64,000 bases of DNA from Syngnathus acus (lineage: Eukaryota > Chordata > Actinopteri > Syngnathiformes > Syngnathidae), in contig NC_051095.1 of NCBI RefSeq assembly GCF_901709675.1, positions 8,585,956-8,649,955 on the forward strand. Direction: 5' to 3'. Both the position numbers and the translations under genes were made by a program. The notes below the pieces were generated by a model. The model made no database searches and was not told the DNA's origin. It was given only the letters and a program-made list of their open reading frames with translations. Shown in pieces: positions 36,865 through 50,300 of this stretch (its first letter is position 1; each line of letters starts with the position of its first letter).

Positions 36865-39800
36865 GAGTCAAGGTCCGCTGAGGGGGGAGGAGGGACTACC
36901 AAAAAAAAGGCGTGAATAAGTGTGTGAGGAGGAGGAGGAAACGGGGAGGTGATACCTCAGTAGTGAGCTCAAAGTATCACACCCTACACACACACACGCA
37001 TACACACTCTCTCACATACACACAGCGGAAGGGATGGCCGCTCTCACCTTAGCACCGTGATGTGTGAGCCGCCCCGAGGAGGAGAAGAGGAAAAAGGAGA
37101 GCCGGCGAGGAGGAATAGAAGTGGCCAAACGGCCGACGTGGCGGCAGCCTATCACCTGCTGCCTCGCTCGCCCGCCAGATGGGGGGGGAGAGAGAGAGGT
37201 AGACGCCCATAGAGAGAAAGAGAGCGGAGAAGAGAGAGTGGGGAGGAAGTGCCCACCCTTCTTGTCGCTTCTGTAAATATTAATGGCATTTTCCTCCTTT
37301 TCCTCCTCCTCCTCCTCCTGCTGCCAATGTCATCTTTTATTCTTTCTTTCCTGTGTGTAGTGAAAGAGGGAGTAATTTCATTACATTAGGCCGGCCAATC
37401 CATTAAGGGCCTTTTACCGGCTCTGTCACTGAAACAATTTCATTAAAAGCAAAGCCGCCTTAAATCAACCGGCAGTCACGACTTCCTTCCTCCCACAAAC
37501 ACAGCCAGTCTACGCCTCATTGGCTAAACTCCCACATGGAGACCCCCCTACCCCCTTCACCGCCAATGCCCCCCCTAGCCCACTGTCATACATCCTTGGC
37601 TTTTATTTTAATTTGCTCTTGGTAGACACTGTCGGTCCCGACCGCCACTTTCCTTCCTTCTACATCAATCGGTCTAACCGTGAACCCAACAAACTCAAAA
37701 CCTTCTCATTCCTTCATCCTTTCTTTGATTGAAATTATCTTTACTTGGAAACTATGATAGATCGAGGTAATTTAATGGAACTGATCCAACTCCCGTGTAA
37801 GTTAAAAAAAAACAACGTACAAACTCTAAAATATTGTGATTTTTTTCTGAATACATTTCCAGATTGTGAGAGGTTTCGGCCAAATGCCGACGATATATTG
37901 TTGCAACTCAAACATGAAGTAGAATCCACTTTTAAGATCATTGTAGTTGTATTCAATTAACATTTGAGCAAGCCATGGTTCAAGTGAGATTGAAATACTT
38001 GTATACTAAACAATACAAGAGTTTTTTTTTTTTTACAGTCAGCTATGGAGAGATTTTGTCAAGAAATGTCACATATATATTGCATGTTGGTTGTTTTTAA
38101 GGTAAGAGCTAGCTAGTGTTAGCTGGACGTGCAAGTTGAGAAAAACAATGCAGCTTATTTTGAAAAAGTCCAAAAAGTACAGATCTGTTTTCAAATGTAG
38201 AGAGCCAAAGTAAAAAATTATCAGCGGGATATACTAGTAACGGTTGTGGCAAACAGACCCCAACAAATCCCCCAAATACTCGCATCCATTCACTTTCTTG
38301 TTTTACGTTTACTTTCAAGCATCTAACCTTGTCCATTTATCCGCTCATCCCTTCCACCTTCCCTTTTCCTCGTGCTCAGTGGACAGACAACATGTGCCAC
38401 GAAAGCAGTCCTCGCAGTGGGGTGTGTGCGCCCATTTTGTCTCCTGAGTGGGCATCCTTAAAGGCATGTCACCACGGCAACAAGTGGGCTGTTTTTTAAC
38501 AAAAGATAGATGGTTTTTTTCTGACTCCTAAAAGCTGTGTATTTTTTAAATTACACAAATTATTTAATTTGATTGTATTAAAGGCAAAGCAACATGTCAA
38601 ATTAATTAATCTCTGTCCATCAAATCGAGATAGGACCGTATTTCTAGATGCTCCATGAAATTATAGTCTCTGTTGCTCGTTTTGTTTATCCATTAGTCGG
38701 ATTAAACTAACCCGACCTTGATGAACATTTGCTGCGTGGGCCAAACATCTGGTTGACACAGTTGAACAAAACACATCATTGTGTTTCCAGTAAAGGTACA
38801 CGCTCATTTTTTAAGAGTGCGCATCATGGGCCATAAAAAGCTTTGATTTGCAGCGACTTTGCATTTTACACATACGCTATGTCCATCTACTCGCCAGCTG
38901 CTGGCGGTTAACACTTGGTGCCGATTCACTTTGGACCCAGATGGAAATATAAAAAAATAAATAAATTGGTGCCTACAGGCCAACATTGGACTCGCAACAT
39001 TTGCATCCCTCCTCAGGGTTAGCAAAGAACGTACATGTCAAGCAGTGCGTCACGGCGTGTAGTGTACAACATAGCGTACTATAAATTGTTTTGGTTTTGT
39101 CTGGTAAGAATAATAGTGCGTAATGAGATAATTAAGTTGACTCGTTTCCCGATTCAATACTGGCTGAGCAGAACTGTGTACTTTTGAGATTTTTAAAAAA
39201 AATTTAAAGTGCACTACAAATATAATTTATTATTACTTATAATATAATATATAATATATATATATATATATAATATAATAATATTGATAACATAGATCGG
39301 TGAAGAGTGTTGTTCCTCTGGTGTTCATCCAGTGCATTCTACAGTTTGCGTGAGTATGGTCCAGTGGTATGTTCATCTCCAGTATGCGCTTCAAAAACTG
39401 GTTTCATTTAGGGGGCAAGCAGGACACCCACAAAGCTCTTCTTATGATCCTCTTAAGATGTGAATCACCTACTGAGAACCTCAGCACCTCTCATGAAGTC
39501 TAACAAAGTCTTATCAGATCAACTGCCGAGCGTCTCCCGGCGAGTTGTCTTTATCGCATCGTCAACGCGTGGGATCACACGGCTCTCCAGTAATATCACG
39601 TCGCCAATTTCTCCGGGAAATAAGGACTAAGTTGAAGACTGGCGTCGGAGGCCACGTTCCTCCTTCTGCGTCCTCACTGAGGGTAAATGGTTTCATCATC
39701 TGCGATATGATTGAATTCCTCCGACAGCTTTGTTCACCAAGCACCCTGATTAGCAGTGACATGATTGCTATCAGTCTGCAACGAGATGGTTCTTTGTGGA

Positions 39801-40255
39801 AAACTATGTGTGTGCGTGTGTGTGTGTATTGATGTTCGTCACAGGGCAAAGACTGGGAACCAAAATTTAATTTCTTTCCATATAATTAGTGTCTTTAATC
39901 ATATCTATGATGAAGCCTATTGGCAGACTGATTCAGTCCTTCCCTTTGCTACCATCTGGTGCGCACACGCACGCACACACACACACTCGCATGCACAAAC
40001 TTTTCTGCTCCATCTGCAACCGCCGCAGACTGATGGACCAAGGTTGCATTGCCCATCTATGATAAATTGGATCAACAGAGCAAAAGTGGACCTCGTTTTA
40101 GTAGCTATGTGGAAAGTCCATTCTTTCTATAATTTAGAAGGATTTAGTACCAAAAGCAAAATTAATGACAATCTATTAATTAGTAGGAAATTTAATTAGC
40201 TTACTTGGTAAATGTTATAGTAAAAGCCCACCGCATAGTTCAGGCGCCGGGCAGA

Positions 40256-40295
40256 ATGGCGGTCTAATGGTTGTCGCGCATCTGTCTGTGACATT
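40256..40295 (+). mobile_element. tRNA-like SINE fragment (A-box half)
   Basis: TGGCGGTCTAATGGTTGTCG followed by CGCATCTGTCTGTGAC resembles the GGCGGTCTAGTGGTTAGCGC start of fish tRNA-derived SINEs, including the pol III A box. It lacks a B box within reach, so it is a truncated or decayed copy, not a tRNA gene. Confidence 0.5.
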
Positions 40296-41399
40296 CAAGT
40301 TACATCCATTGAATCACGTTTCTATCAATGGGACCACAGTGAAAACGAACAGATCGGATAGATCAGGTCAAGGCGAGCCTGACGTCATTGAAATCTGCTG
40401 ATCCATAACATAAAACTACAGTAAAGGTGTACCTCTTCAATGTAAATCCCAGAGATAGGATCAAGTCGCATGTATAAATCTGTAAATTACGAGGCTTAAC
40501 CTTAAAAGTCTCAAATCAGTCTTAGCTGTAGTATCTGGTGTTTACAAAAAAAAAAAAAAAATGTCCGAACTGGTCAAATAATGAAATCAGTAGACGAGTT
40601 ATCTAATTTGCATGTACAACACTTCATGTCTCAAGTGAACTCAGTAGTCTTAAGCTTCCAACTCTTTTGTTTTTTCTTTTTTTTCTAAAGCAAATTGACA
40701 TTCAAAGTGTCATTTTCATTCTCTTATTTTTCATTTCAGACCGCAAGACAGCCAACTTAGACATTGTACAGAAGAGTCAGAGCTCTGCAGGCTGGTCCCC
40801 CAACATCATGCCAAGTCAGCATTTGGCTCTCGGGCCAAACGAGCCTCATCTGCAATAAAATCATCACCGTGCACCCCCGTGAACAGCACATCGGTTAAAA
40901 GCCGAGGCGCGTGCAAAGCGCATCCATATCATACCGCAATATGAGCGAGCAGCTATAACTTGACGAGCGAGGATGAAAACCAACATTCCGAGCAGGCTTG
41001 ATAGACTTTTTTGACTTTGGCTTTAATGCAATGAACGCGTAGACAGCACGGGAGGTATTGGCTTGCGAATAATGAGCTCTCCTTATTGTTACACAGGAGG
41101 AGGAAAATGTGAAGTGATACTGGGCTGGCGGAGGCTCTTTTACAACTCAAAATGAAGGGGAATAAAAAGTGGAGCGAGACAAGTCAAGCTCAAGTTGCAA
41201 TAAGGCATTCTCGCCTGTCCAAATTACAGAAGTTGTGGAAACTCTCAAGATGAATATCCCATCCAGGACAACGGGACCTCCAAGGCTAAAAAGAATCTGT
41301 TATGGAAAACTAGCTCAGATTTGTTTTTAGAAACAGATCTATCAATTCAGGAAAGATAAATATTTGACAAAAATAAAATATCTTTTTCCAGAGTCGAAA

Positions 41400-42060
41400 T
41401 TAGCATGGTTGGGCTGGAGGTTTTTTTGCTGCTCGAGATGTAACTAATCTGAAACAGACTACAGCTACATCAGAACAGTTTGAGATTAGTCACAAGATTA
41501 TGTCTCGTCATGTCTGGACTTTCAGAAAAACACATTCAAATTTGCCACTTCTAGAGGACTATAAAGAAAACAGCTTCACAGGAGCTCTAGTTTGAGATTA
41601 GCCACATAAAAAAGTGCCAAAAAGATGTCTACAGCTGTGAATAGAAAAAAGCTTTAGATTGGTTTTCTGGAAAAAAACATTGTCAGATATTAGCCCCATC
41701 GAGATCTCTGAATAGAAAATTGTTTTAGATTAGCTACTGTATGTACAGAGCCCTGAAAAGAAAACTCTATTAGGGTGCTAAATAAAAAAAACTTTTGGAC
41801 ACAAGCTGCATCTCGACCTAAAAAGAAATTTGCTTTGATTGGCTACTGCATGTTCAGTGCTCCGAAATAAAAACGTAGATATTAGCCGCGACTAGAGCGC
41901 TGACTTAAAATCAGCTTCAGATCAACTATGTCAGACAACTAGAAAATTACTTGCGATAAACGACGAATAGAAACTTTCTTGAGATAAACCATGTCAAACA
42001 TTCCCAACACAACACGTCTTAGCCACATCCAGAACACTCGAGAGAAAACAGACTGAGATT
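41400..42060 (+). repeat. Decayed minisatellite, period about 40 bp
   Basis: Variants of AGATTAGCCACAT followed by GAGCTCTGAATAGAAAA and a short CTTT/CTTC run recur about ten times, for example near 41481, 41594, 41687, 41731, 41836, 41878, 41978 and 42017. Spacings fall near 40 bp or multiples. Copies are strongly diverged. No known family is recognised and no long frame is preserved. Confidence 0.65.
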
Positions 42061-42774
42061 TTATCATCTGTTTCTGCTAGGCAATAAGCAAAGACTTTAA
42101 TGCCAATTATGAATGATTTATGTCTTTTTGTACAATAGATCAAATCTTCCCCACGACATTGGATAAATCCAACAATGAGAGTGCCACACAACACCCAGGT
42201 GAGAAGTGTGTGCCCATTCCCTTCCAAAGCGCCGCAGCCATAATTCAGACAAACGGCCGTCCTGCACTGCATTGTGGGTAGGGGAGCGTGAAGTGTGCAG
42301 GAAGAGATAGCCCAGGATAATGTAAAGGAGGACAAAAGTAAATAAGAACAGCCGACAGTTGTATTGTTTGAAGAAATGCCGCTTTGTGTTTTGGTTACAT
42401 AGCCAAAAGGTGCGCTTGTGTTGTAATGTCGAGCCTGGGTGAACTCAGCGGGGAGGAAAAGGAATTCAATTTGATCAAATGACAAAAAAAATAAAAATAC
42501 AACGAAGGGAGAAGAGAGGCAGATGGAAAACAAGGAACGCAATGAGACCATGATGGTGCATTGGATAACGTGTGTGTTTGTGTGTGTACTGAGGTTTAAC
42601 GTTGGCTGTATGAAACACTGGCCGCTTATCTGTGCTGTCTGTTGTCATACAATATCTTTGGTCCATCAAGTTCACCACCACAAAGAGTATTGCAGTTGAA
42701 CAAGTCAATAATAATAACAACAGTAACAACATTACTAAACTGCAACCGACTGAATAACTAATGTACATATTAAT

Positions 42775-42875
42775 AGTTTCATTTGTTCCATGACCACAAT
42801 CATGTCAAAGTATCTTTCCCAATGGAAATAAATGGAAACACCATTAATTTGTTCCAGCCACACTTAAAAAGATGT
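42775..42875. mobile_element. Fragment of the ACAGTGRTRCCTTGA-type transposon
   Basis: CATTTGTTCC, then AATGGAAATAAATGGAAACAC and CATTAATTTGTTCC follow the subterminal sequence of the same widespread fish family as 2783-3190 (which also has TTTAATTTGTTCCGG). No terminus is preserved. Confidence 0.45.
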
Positions 42876-45800
42876 TTTCATGAAAATAAAGTAACACTTT
42901 ATTTTATTTGACTTTATAAAAATATATACTAAAGTCGCTGATAGTGGAGGGCTACACTCGTCTGACTTGTGTGCTGGCAGCATGGGATAAATTCCCAGCC
43001 CCTAAAATCTAGTGCATTTTCATTACTTGGGTATGTCAAATAGGTAATTTGACATTTACTCCAGTAATATATAGTATCACTATCAAAAGGAAAACACATT
43101 TTGGAAAACAGATATGTAGAAATAAAATAGCACTGGCAAAGCTTCCATGTGTTAAATTTTGAAAATAGGGTCATGCATAGCAAAAGAGTACAATTTGTCT
43201 GAACGTTTAGCACGATTTGACGTTATGTTCAGGGTCACACAAGTATCCTCAACGCAGCCTCTCCGAAAATAGTTCAATGTTAAGTGTGATACGCATTTGC
43301 ATCAAGAGCAAAGCTTTGGGAGAATTCAACGTGTTGAATGGAAATTGCAAATCTTTCTAAGCGGAACAAGGTCAATTTAAGCATGATATTAATATTCCTC
43401 ATTATTGTTGTTCGAGGTCAAAATAGTTTTTTTTTTAATCAAATATGAATATCATGTAAATAAAGCATTTGTACAACAAAGTTGAGGCAAATAATTTAGT
43501 AAATTTAACAAATTAGTCTAATTAGCTTCCCCAACACAAAAGAGTAGGGTTCGATTCGACACACACAAAAAAAATTATTTGAAATGACTTGTATGTCTTG
43601 ACCGTAAAATAATGCAAAACTGAAATCAATCATGTCATTGACAAACTTAGCATTAGCTTCACAAACATAACTGCCAGGTTGTTAGCTCCAGTAAAGCAGC
43701 TGATTTGAGAGCAAAGGGTTGAAGTGCAGTAAACAGAATCAAATGGGAGCATGGCCAATGGGCAGCAGGATGGAGGGAAAATGGGAGAACGATAGCGCCT
43801 GAGAGAGTTCCCGTATTAACGGGAACAAAGTGGTGGCCGGCGCTACCTGCAGCCACCAGCAAAGTGAAAAAGAGACACGGGAGAAAATCAATGGAGTGTC
43901 CACCAGGGACAGAATGTCATGGAGGTTTTTTTCCCCCTTTGCACTCCTCCCCATTTGCTGGCCTAATGGAGGACTGGAGCCTCTTTTTTATGGCCCCAGT
44001 CACCTTGGCTAATCGAGAGATGCAGGGAGAAGCCCAGGGGAGGGACAATTTCTAGGGATGGCAGCATGAGATGCAAAATGGAAAAAGCATTTTCTTCTTT
44101 ACAAATCAAATGACTTGACCGGGCAGAAAGAATATGAGTGATTAGCATCTGCATTCTAATGAATACCAGGCCAGATTCTAGCAATGTTGTTTTAAAAAAA
44201 AAAACAAAAAAACATTAAAAACAGAAATGCATATTTATATAATATGCAAATATCTCATACCATTAATGTATTACATATATATATATAATCACGCACACAT
44301 TTCACACATACATTAACACTCAAATTCTCACACATTCTCATCCGCACATATGCACACCCCCACACATGCTCTCGCTTACACACGCGTGCACACAGTGCTG
44401 TGTAGACATTTTGAGGTCCATTTACCATTAAAGTCATCATCCCCGGTGGAGCTTGGCTTCCAGCATGAATTTACAGCAGTCTTGGGGAGAGACGGCAGAC
44501 GTGGCGGGCCGGTTTCTCACGAGGCCCTTCACATCGGCACAATGAAGGCTTTTATACATCTTGATTATCCAAAGAGACCCGATGCTTTATAGGCTGTCGT
44601 AAATCTTCATTTGAATACAGTAAGGTGCTGATAATAAGCAGATGGAAGCCTACGTTTTGTTGGAACCCTTCACTTCAACACACTACACTGGAGTCCCTTT
44701 TGTGATGACACCACAAGATCGAACACTACATCCACCAAATGAAACTAATGAGGGTGTGTCTTATGTCAAGTAAAAAAAAAAAAAAAAAAGACTGATGCCC
44801 ACAATCCCATTTGACCAAACGTCTTTCCTCCGACATATGTAATGATGATTTATTCGCCCGCATGATGCCATCCATTCTTATTTAGAACCCTCCATCCTAT
44901 TTAAATCGATCAATAGTCTGTACATTTTCTATATGTATGCGTAAATATTGTCAAGATCACCATTTTTGCACAGACTCGTATAATGACAAGATCATCAAAA
45001 ATGTCGTTTGGGTGCTGCTGGATGATGATCTATTCTTTTAATCAGCCGAGATCACTTTCTGCCAGGGGTGTTAATTTATTGAACCACGAATGGGAAGCAG
45101 CCACATTTGTACAAATGCATTTTTAGGAACAGTATTACACCATGATGTTGTGGTTTATTCTCTTATCATCATCACATGGTGACCCTTTCTTTTTCTAGAC
45201 CAGACATCATTAACAATTTTCACTTCATTAGCCCAAAAACTGTAATTTATTTACAGGACTGCAAATAATGTATGTTTGTTCATCTATGTCAGTGGCCAAT
45301 GAAATACTCATTTACAACCACATCATTATTTCTTTATGTAGTTTTTGTGATGGTTTTGTTTATTGGTATGCTCTGGAATGTTTATGATGCCACAATAACA
45401 CAATAAAGGTTGTCAAACACTAACGTTTGCGTCAAAATAAACAAAGTAAGACAACAAAGTCCCTTAAGCTAAATGGTAATTACTGTGATCTATTTTTTAA
45501 AGTGCTGTGAGTATACAGTGCGATGTTTCCACACATAAAAAACACAAGCAATATTGTTTTTAGTTTTTGGGGGCAAGGGTGGAATGGATTAATGTCATTT
45601 CCATTCATCTGAAGGGTAAAAGATGCTTTGAGAACAAATTCAACGGGAATCTCAAGGCACGGTTTATACTTTTGTGAAATTTCATTTTGGAGTGGTGCCA
45701 AATGAAGCAATGGGGCCTTCAAATCTCCTTTTAAAAAGAATATCATAGCTTTCTGCGATGAAACCAAAATAAAATTACAGAGTACGATTTAACAAATATC

Positions 45801-47278
45801 TCTCAGTATAGTTACATAATGCTAAGCTAAAAAAAAAATGGTGGTTTCGACAAATAATGGGGTAAAATTCCCGAAAAGTAATTTACAAATACATTAATTC
45901 GTAAATGCCCAACGACAAATATGTTGTAGACTGGGCACAACTAATGATTTCCAACCAGATAGCCATGTACAGGCAATTTGGTACCAGGTCACATGGAATT
46001 TCGAAGAAAAAAAAAATAATTCTAATAATCCGTTGCACCCAGCTGTGCCTCTATATAAACATACAAAACAACTCTGCTGGAGTTCCAAAATCAAATCAAG
46101 GCAGAATATCCAGAAGCTGCATAAAAACAAATATCAAGATTTTCTGACAAAAGTGAAACTATTGAATTGTCGTTTAACCTAAGATTTGTCAAACTGAAAA
46201 AATCGCAGGGTCTCCTGCTAATTACAACAATTACATTCAATGTAATGGTGAATTGTATTTCAATCACACACACACACACATGCGCACGTACACACACAAC
46301 CTTTTCCATTCAAGTACTGACAACATTGTTTATTGCCAAAAGTGTCAATACCCCTTTCTGCACCAGGTGTGATTGATTCGTTCTTATTGATGAGCGGCAT
46401 GGATTGGGCAACCTATCGATCAGGCTATTGGTGATTAGGCTGTCATGAATAAAAGACAAGTCGCTATTGAAGATTTCTTTTTTTGTTTTTTAAAGGACCA
46501 AAACATCTTGAGCTGATTTAGACGAGAGGAGGTTAAAAGAAGAATACCAAGATGGTGATTACGAGTGAAGATGAGGAGGTGGCAAAGAGGTGATGGATAA
46601 CATGTTTGTAACAAACAATGCAGAGCTAGAAAATGTGTTGGAAAGCTTTCACACAAGCAACACTGACAGTTGGCAAAATACACAATCTGTTATTGGAAAG
46701 ATGCCGACAAATAGATGAGCTGTATTGTTTTAGCATTTTAGTCTCACCAGTGGGATCTTAAATATTTCTAAACATAATGTGATTGCGATTTAATATGCAA
46801 TTATTTTTCCAAGGTCTTCTTCCTATGTATTTTTTAAACAAACGCAATAAATAAATGATATTATAACGTTGCCCAAACACTTAATAAATGATTTATGATG
46901 GTAAAGGTTTGACTGTTTTGAATTATTTCCAATGTACCAAAACAGATTAAGGTCAACCTCAATCGTTCCATTGTACATATCTTCATCATGTATGATGTAC
47001 AACATTATCATTCCTGTCAGAAGGAGCTGTTTATGAAAGCTATATAGAAATATTTAATCCCGCATATCAATGTAGCATTCAGCTGAAGTGAAAATATTTG
47101 AGTTGCCTTAGAAACACACTCGCTCCATTTTCCACATGTTAAGAATGTCACATTTGATGTTAGCATTCATCAAGGATAAAAGTCACACGTGTTTGTTTTG
47201 GCTCAGCCCACCACAAATGGGGTTTTGTGAAATAATAAAAATGACAAGACGGGAAGTCGGGGGAATATTTGCGCTTAC

Positions 47279-47350
47279 AGGTTTTTGACGTTGGTGATTC
47301 CTCTGAAGGCTTTCCTCGGCACCGCCTGGATCTGATTCTCGCTCAGGTCT
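47279..47350 (-). CDS. slit3: slit3 exon 5: D1 leucine-rich repeat (most 5' exon found)
   Basis: This 72-nt exon encodes [15 protein letters not shown] then RGITNVKNL, one LRR of domain D1 at roughly residues 135-160 of a Slit protein. RGIT.VKNL is SLIT3 wording (SLIT2 has RGAVDIKNL). The minus-strand acceptor is CCACCCCCAG and the donor is GTAAGCG; phase is 2-2. It joins exon 6 through a split Leu codon. Exon numbering (5) is inferred from mammalian Slit gene structure. Confidence 0.98.
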
Positions 47351-50300
47351 CTGGGGGTGGAAAAGAACAAGAGAGGGACAAAGGCTATGAGCTCCAATGA
47401 TGAACCAGACCACAAGCAGTTGGCGACACAAAGCCAACGGAACAAAGCAACAGACGGATGGTATGACATTTATGATGACATGCAAATCGCCTCAAAGCTC
47501 AAAGACTCAATTGGAATTGATCCTGGTGTTATATGTGGGATTGTAAAGCTCGCCCATCGTGGGTTCAAAACACATACATTCCGCTGCAAGAAAAAAAGTA
47601 AAGCCCTCACTGATTTCTATTTTCCACATTGACTTTGGCTCACTGCGTCCAACTTACGACATTTGTAATGAATATGTAGACGCTATGAGCCAGAACATAT
47701 GTGACATGACGCGACGGGCAGCCGTTAACTGCGTCAGCGTGACGGCAGACGGAGCACAATGAGATGAGACAAAGGGGGAAAAGAAATGCTTCAGATGAGC
47801 TAATTGGAACGTTACTGCGGTCGGACGACGGAAAATATATTTTTCATACTGTCAGCTACAACTATCGTAAATGGTGAGAACCAGTTCCTGGCATGTACGA
47901 CACGTGCGGGCTCACTGGTCAGTAATGGCATCATACATTTGGAAATAATTGGAGCTGTATTTTATGATTAATGTTAGTTATTGTTTGTGTCTCTTTGTAG
48001 AGTAATATTAGTTGTATGGGCGATGTATATGATTACATCAAGATAGGAATTGGAAAATTTCTGTGAGCTTTCTGTATTATGATGCTTTGTTTTGTTTTTT
48101 TAAGTTCAAAGCAAGACTATAACACAAAAACCACTGTCACTTCTTATCAAATGAGCAATAAATGATATGGTTAAAAATTAGTATGGTTATAAATTTAGCC
48201 ATTGAAATTACAATCCGATTCTGGTCATAAAACATTAGTAATATAGTGAATATACTAGTAAAGTATTGCAATTTATTTTGATTTGTGTAATTTAAGATTT
48301 TTGTATTCCATTTGTGACTTTAATTTCTCCATTGCTGCTGTATTGATTTTGCGGTATATCTACATTTGTATACTTGCACATTTTGTACTGAACTAAAAAT
48401 CAAACTTTCAACCTAACCCAACATTAATATGTAACAGGCTATTTTTTTATTTTTTTTTATTTTTTTAAATTGGAGTCAGCCAGCTCTCTTAACTGCAACA
48501 CGCAAGAGGGAGCACATGACATTGGCCTCCCTCCAATGGCTGCTTCTGAATATGTTATGAGAATTGAGCGCTTATTTTAGTATTTGATTTGAATGTTTCT
48601 TTGTTACGATTGCATTGTTTTTCTTGTATGTTATATTTAACTGTTTGACTTTTATTTACATCAATAAAACTTTGTTGTATGGCTAAGCTTAACTTGGGAG
48701 AGGGATTTGGTCCAACATTTTTTTTTGTTGTGGGTTTGAATGTTCCCCTCTCTGACTACTTCTTGATGCGGAAACCGAATGTGCGGTGCATCAAAGTTGC
48801 TAACTTGTCGGTCTGTATACGTGCCATCGCAGGCAGCATGAATGAACTTTGACAAGCTGGAATGGAATTGTGTTGTATTAATGCGCAACCTGGCCGGGAT
48901 ATATCGTATATGCACTTTCTATTTCTTTTGGACTTGGCTCATTTACAAAAAGGCGGTTTTCTTTCTTTTCTTCTGTCTGACATTTTGATTGAGAAAATAG
49001 AAACATACGTTCCGTGCTCTGTCGCTTTCGATTATCCGTCACATAGTCATTGTTTATCTGCGTTGCTAACTACACGTACATATCTATCATGGGTGGGAGT
49101 TTTCCTGTGATTTGCATCCCTCTGTGGAACAAAATGCAATCAAGAGAACAGGCATGATAAGTTGCGTTTTCATAGGATTTCCGTGTACAATATTTCAAAG
49201 ATTTGTTTTGAATCCATCATGTTTAAATTATTTAAAGCAGATTTGATGTCAAAGAAAATGATCAGATGGGGTGATGCTAGATGAGTGATTGACAACAGAG
49301 GACATTTTATCTTCAATCAAAATAAAAATAATAACATATGACAAGTGTTGGACCATATTTTGGACATATTGTGAGCGCACATTTTTGCTTTGTGAACGGG
49401 CGCCAATAAACAGTTTTTGAATAGCAGTTCATTTTTGTTCAAGAGTACCAGCTTTTCTTTTCTCAGCCTATAAAAGAACACACTCCAAACAAGGTTTGAT
49501 TAAACTGGAGAAAAAGGATTTGGCAACAAACAGTCGCACAACGCGTGCGTCATCAAAATGCGACGTGTGCTTGGACGAGGGGGAAAAAAGGGCAATGACG
49601 CTCCAGTCGATGCAAACTCAGATGTCATGTGACAAGCAGCCCCACTCGCCCTTGCTTGCCCAACAGCAACGATAAACGAATTTAATGGTGTTGGTAAAAG
49701 AACTATGAACTTTTCATTTTTGGAACAATGAACTTAGATAAAAAAATGTTAAATATGAACGGGTCAAGTTCATTTCAAAACATGTGAGCTAAATTTTGAG
49801 TTGATCTAGAAAATTAACTGCATATGACTAATGCTAATTTTATTATAGACATTTCACGTCCAAAGTACATCTAGTACCTCACTTCCAAACTCAAGTGTGC
49901 CTACTTAGCTATGCCAAAAGTCCTTCAAAATCCAGAGCACTGTAGCGGGAGTCAAAACAAATTTTAACGTGCTCCGCCAAGACACCGATTGATTCTGAAC
50001 TGTGTTTTAATAGTTATTGGTGTGTGTGTGTGTGGGGGGGGCAATGTGACTACTTATCAACACAACCTCCTTCAAAATGCTTGTCCCCAAGCGGAGAACT
50101 GCATCGATTCAAAATGATGGATGATTAGAGATTGCTGGGGACCTCAAAACTATCTTGTGGGGACGCAGATATTTTCCGAACTTTCTACGATGTAACTCGG
50201 CATACAACCGGTATTCTGAATACCGAGTGAAATTTGAAAATACCATTATATCTTGTAATGTTGATAAAAATGTCTAAAATACTGTTCAAATCACAAAGCA

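Larger units (their letters stand above)
36750..47278 (-). other. slit3: slit3 intron 5 (10.5 kb)
   Basis: This 10,529-nt intron contains the TG tract at its 3' end, a candidate conserved block at 37375-37470, a TA-rich patch at 39240-39275, a tRNA-like SINE fragment at 40256-40295, a decayed minisatellite at 41400-42060, a transposon-end fragment at 42775-42875 and several poly(A) runs (40543-40561, 44770-44788). The open frame at 46091-46309 looks slightly LRR-like but was rejected. No gene was recognised. Confidence 0.8.

Noticed and set aside
40256-40295. Possible tRNA gene
   Set aside because: Only an A-box-like half is present; no B box, no cloverleaf and no terminator at the right distance. 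Kept as a SINE fragment.
41994-42551. 185-residue minus-strand open frame, the longest in the window
   Set aside because: No domain, hydrophobic low-complexity translation, and its end overlaps the decayed minisatellite. Open by chance in AT-rich intron DNA.
43549-43560. B-box-like GGTTCGATTCG
   Set aside because: An isolated motif with no A box or tRNA fold.
46091-46309. Minus-strand open frame with LTNLRLNDNSIVSLL, which looks like a leucine-rich repeat
   Set aside because: The surrounding residues do not match any Slit repeat, the segment does not fit between exons 5 and 6 (already contiguous), and there is no matching GT..AG pair at phase 2.
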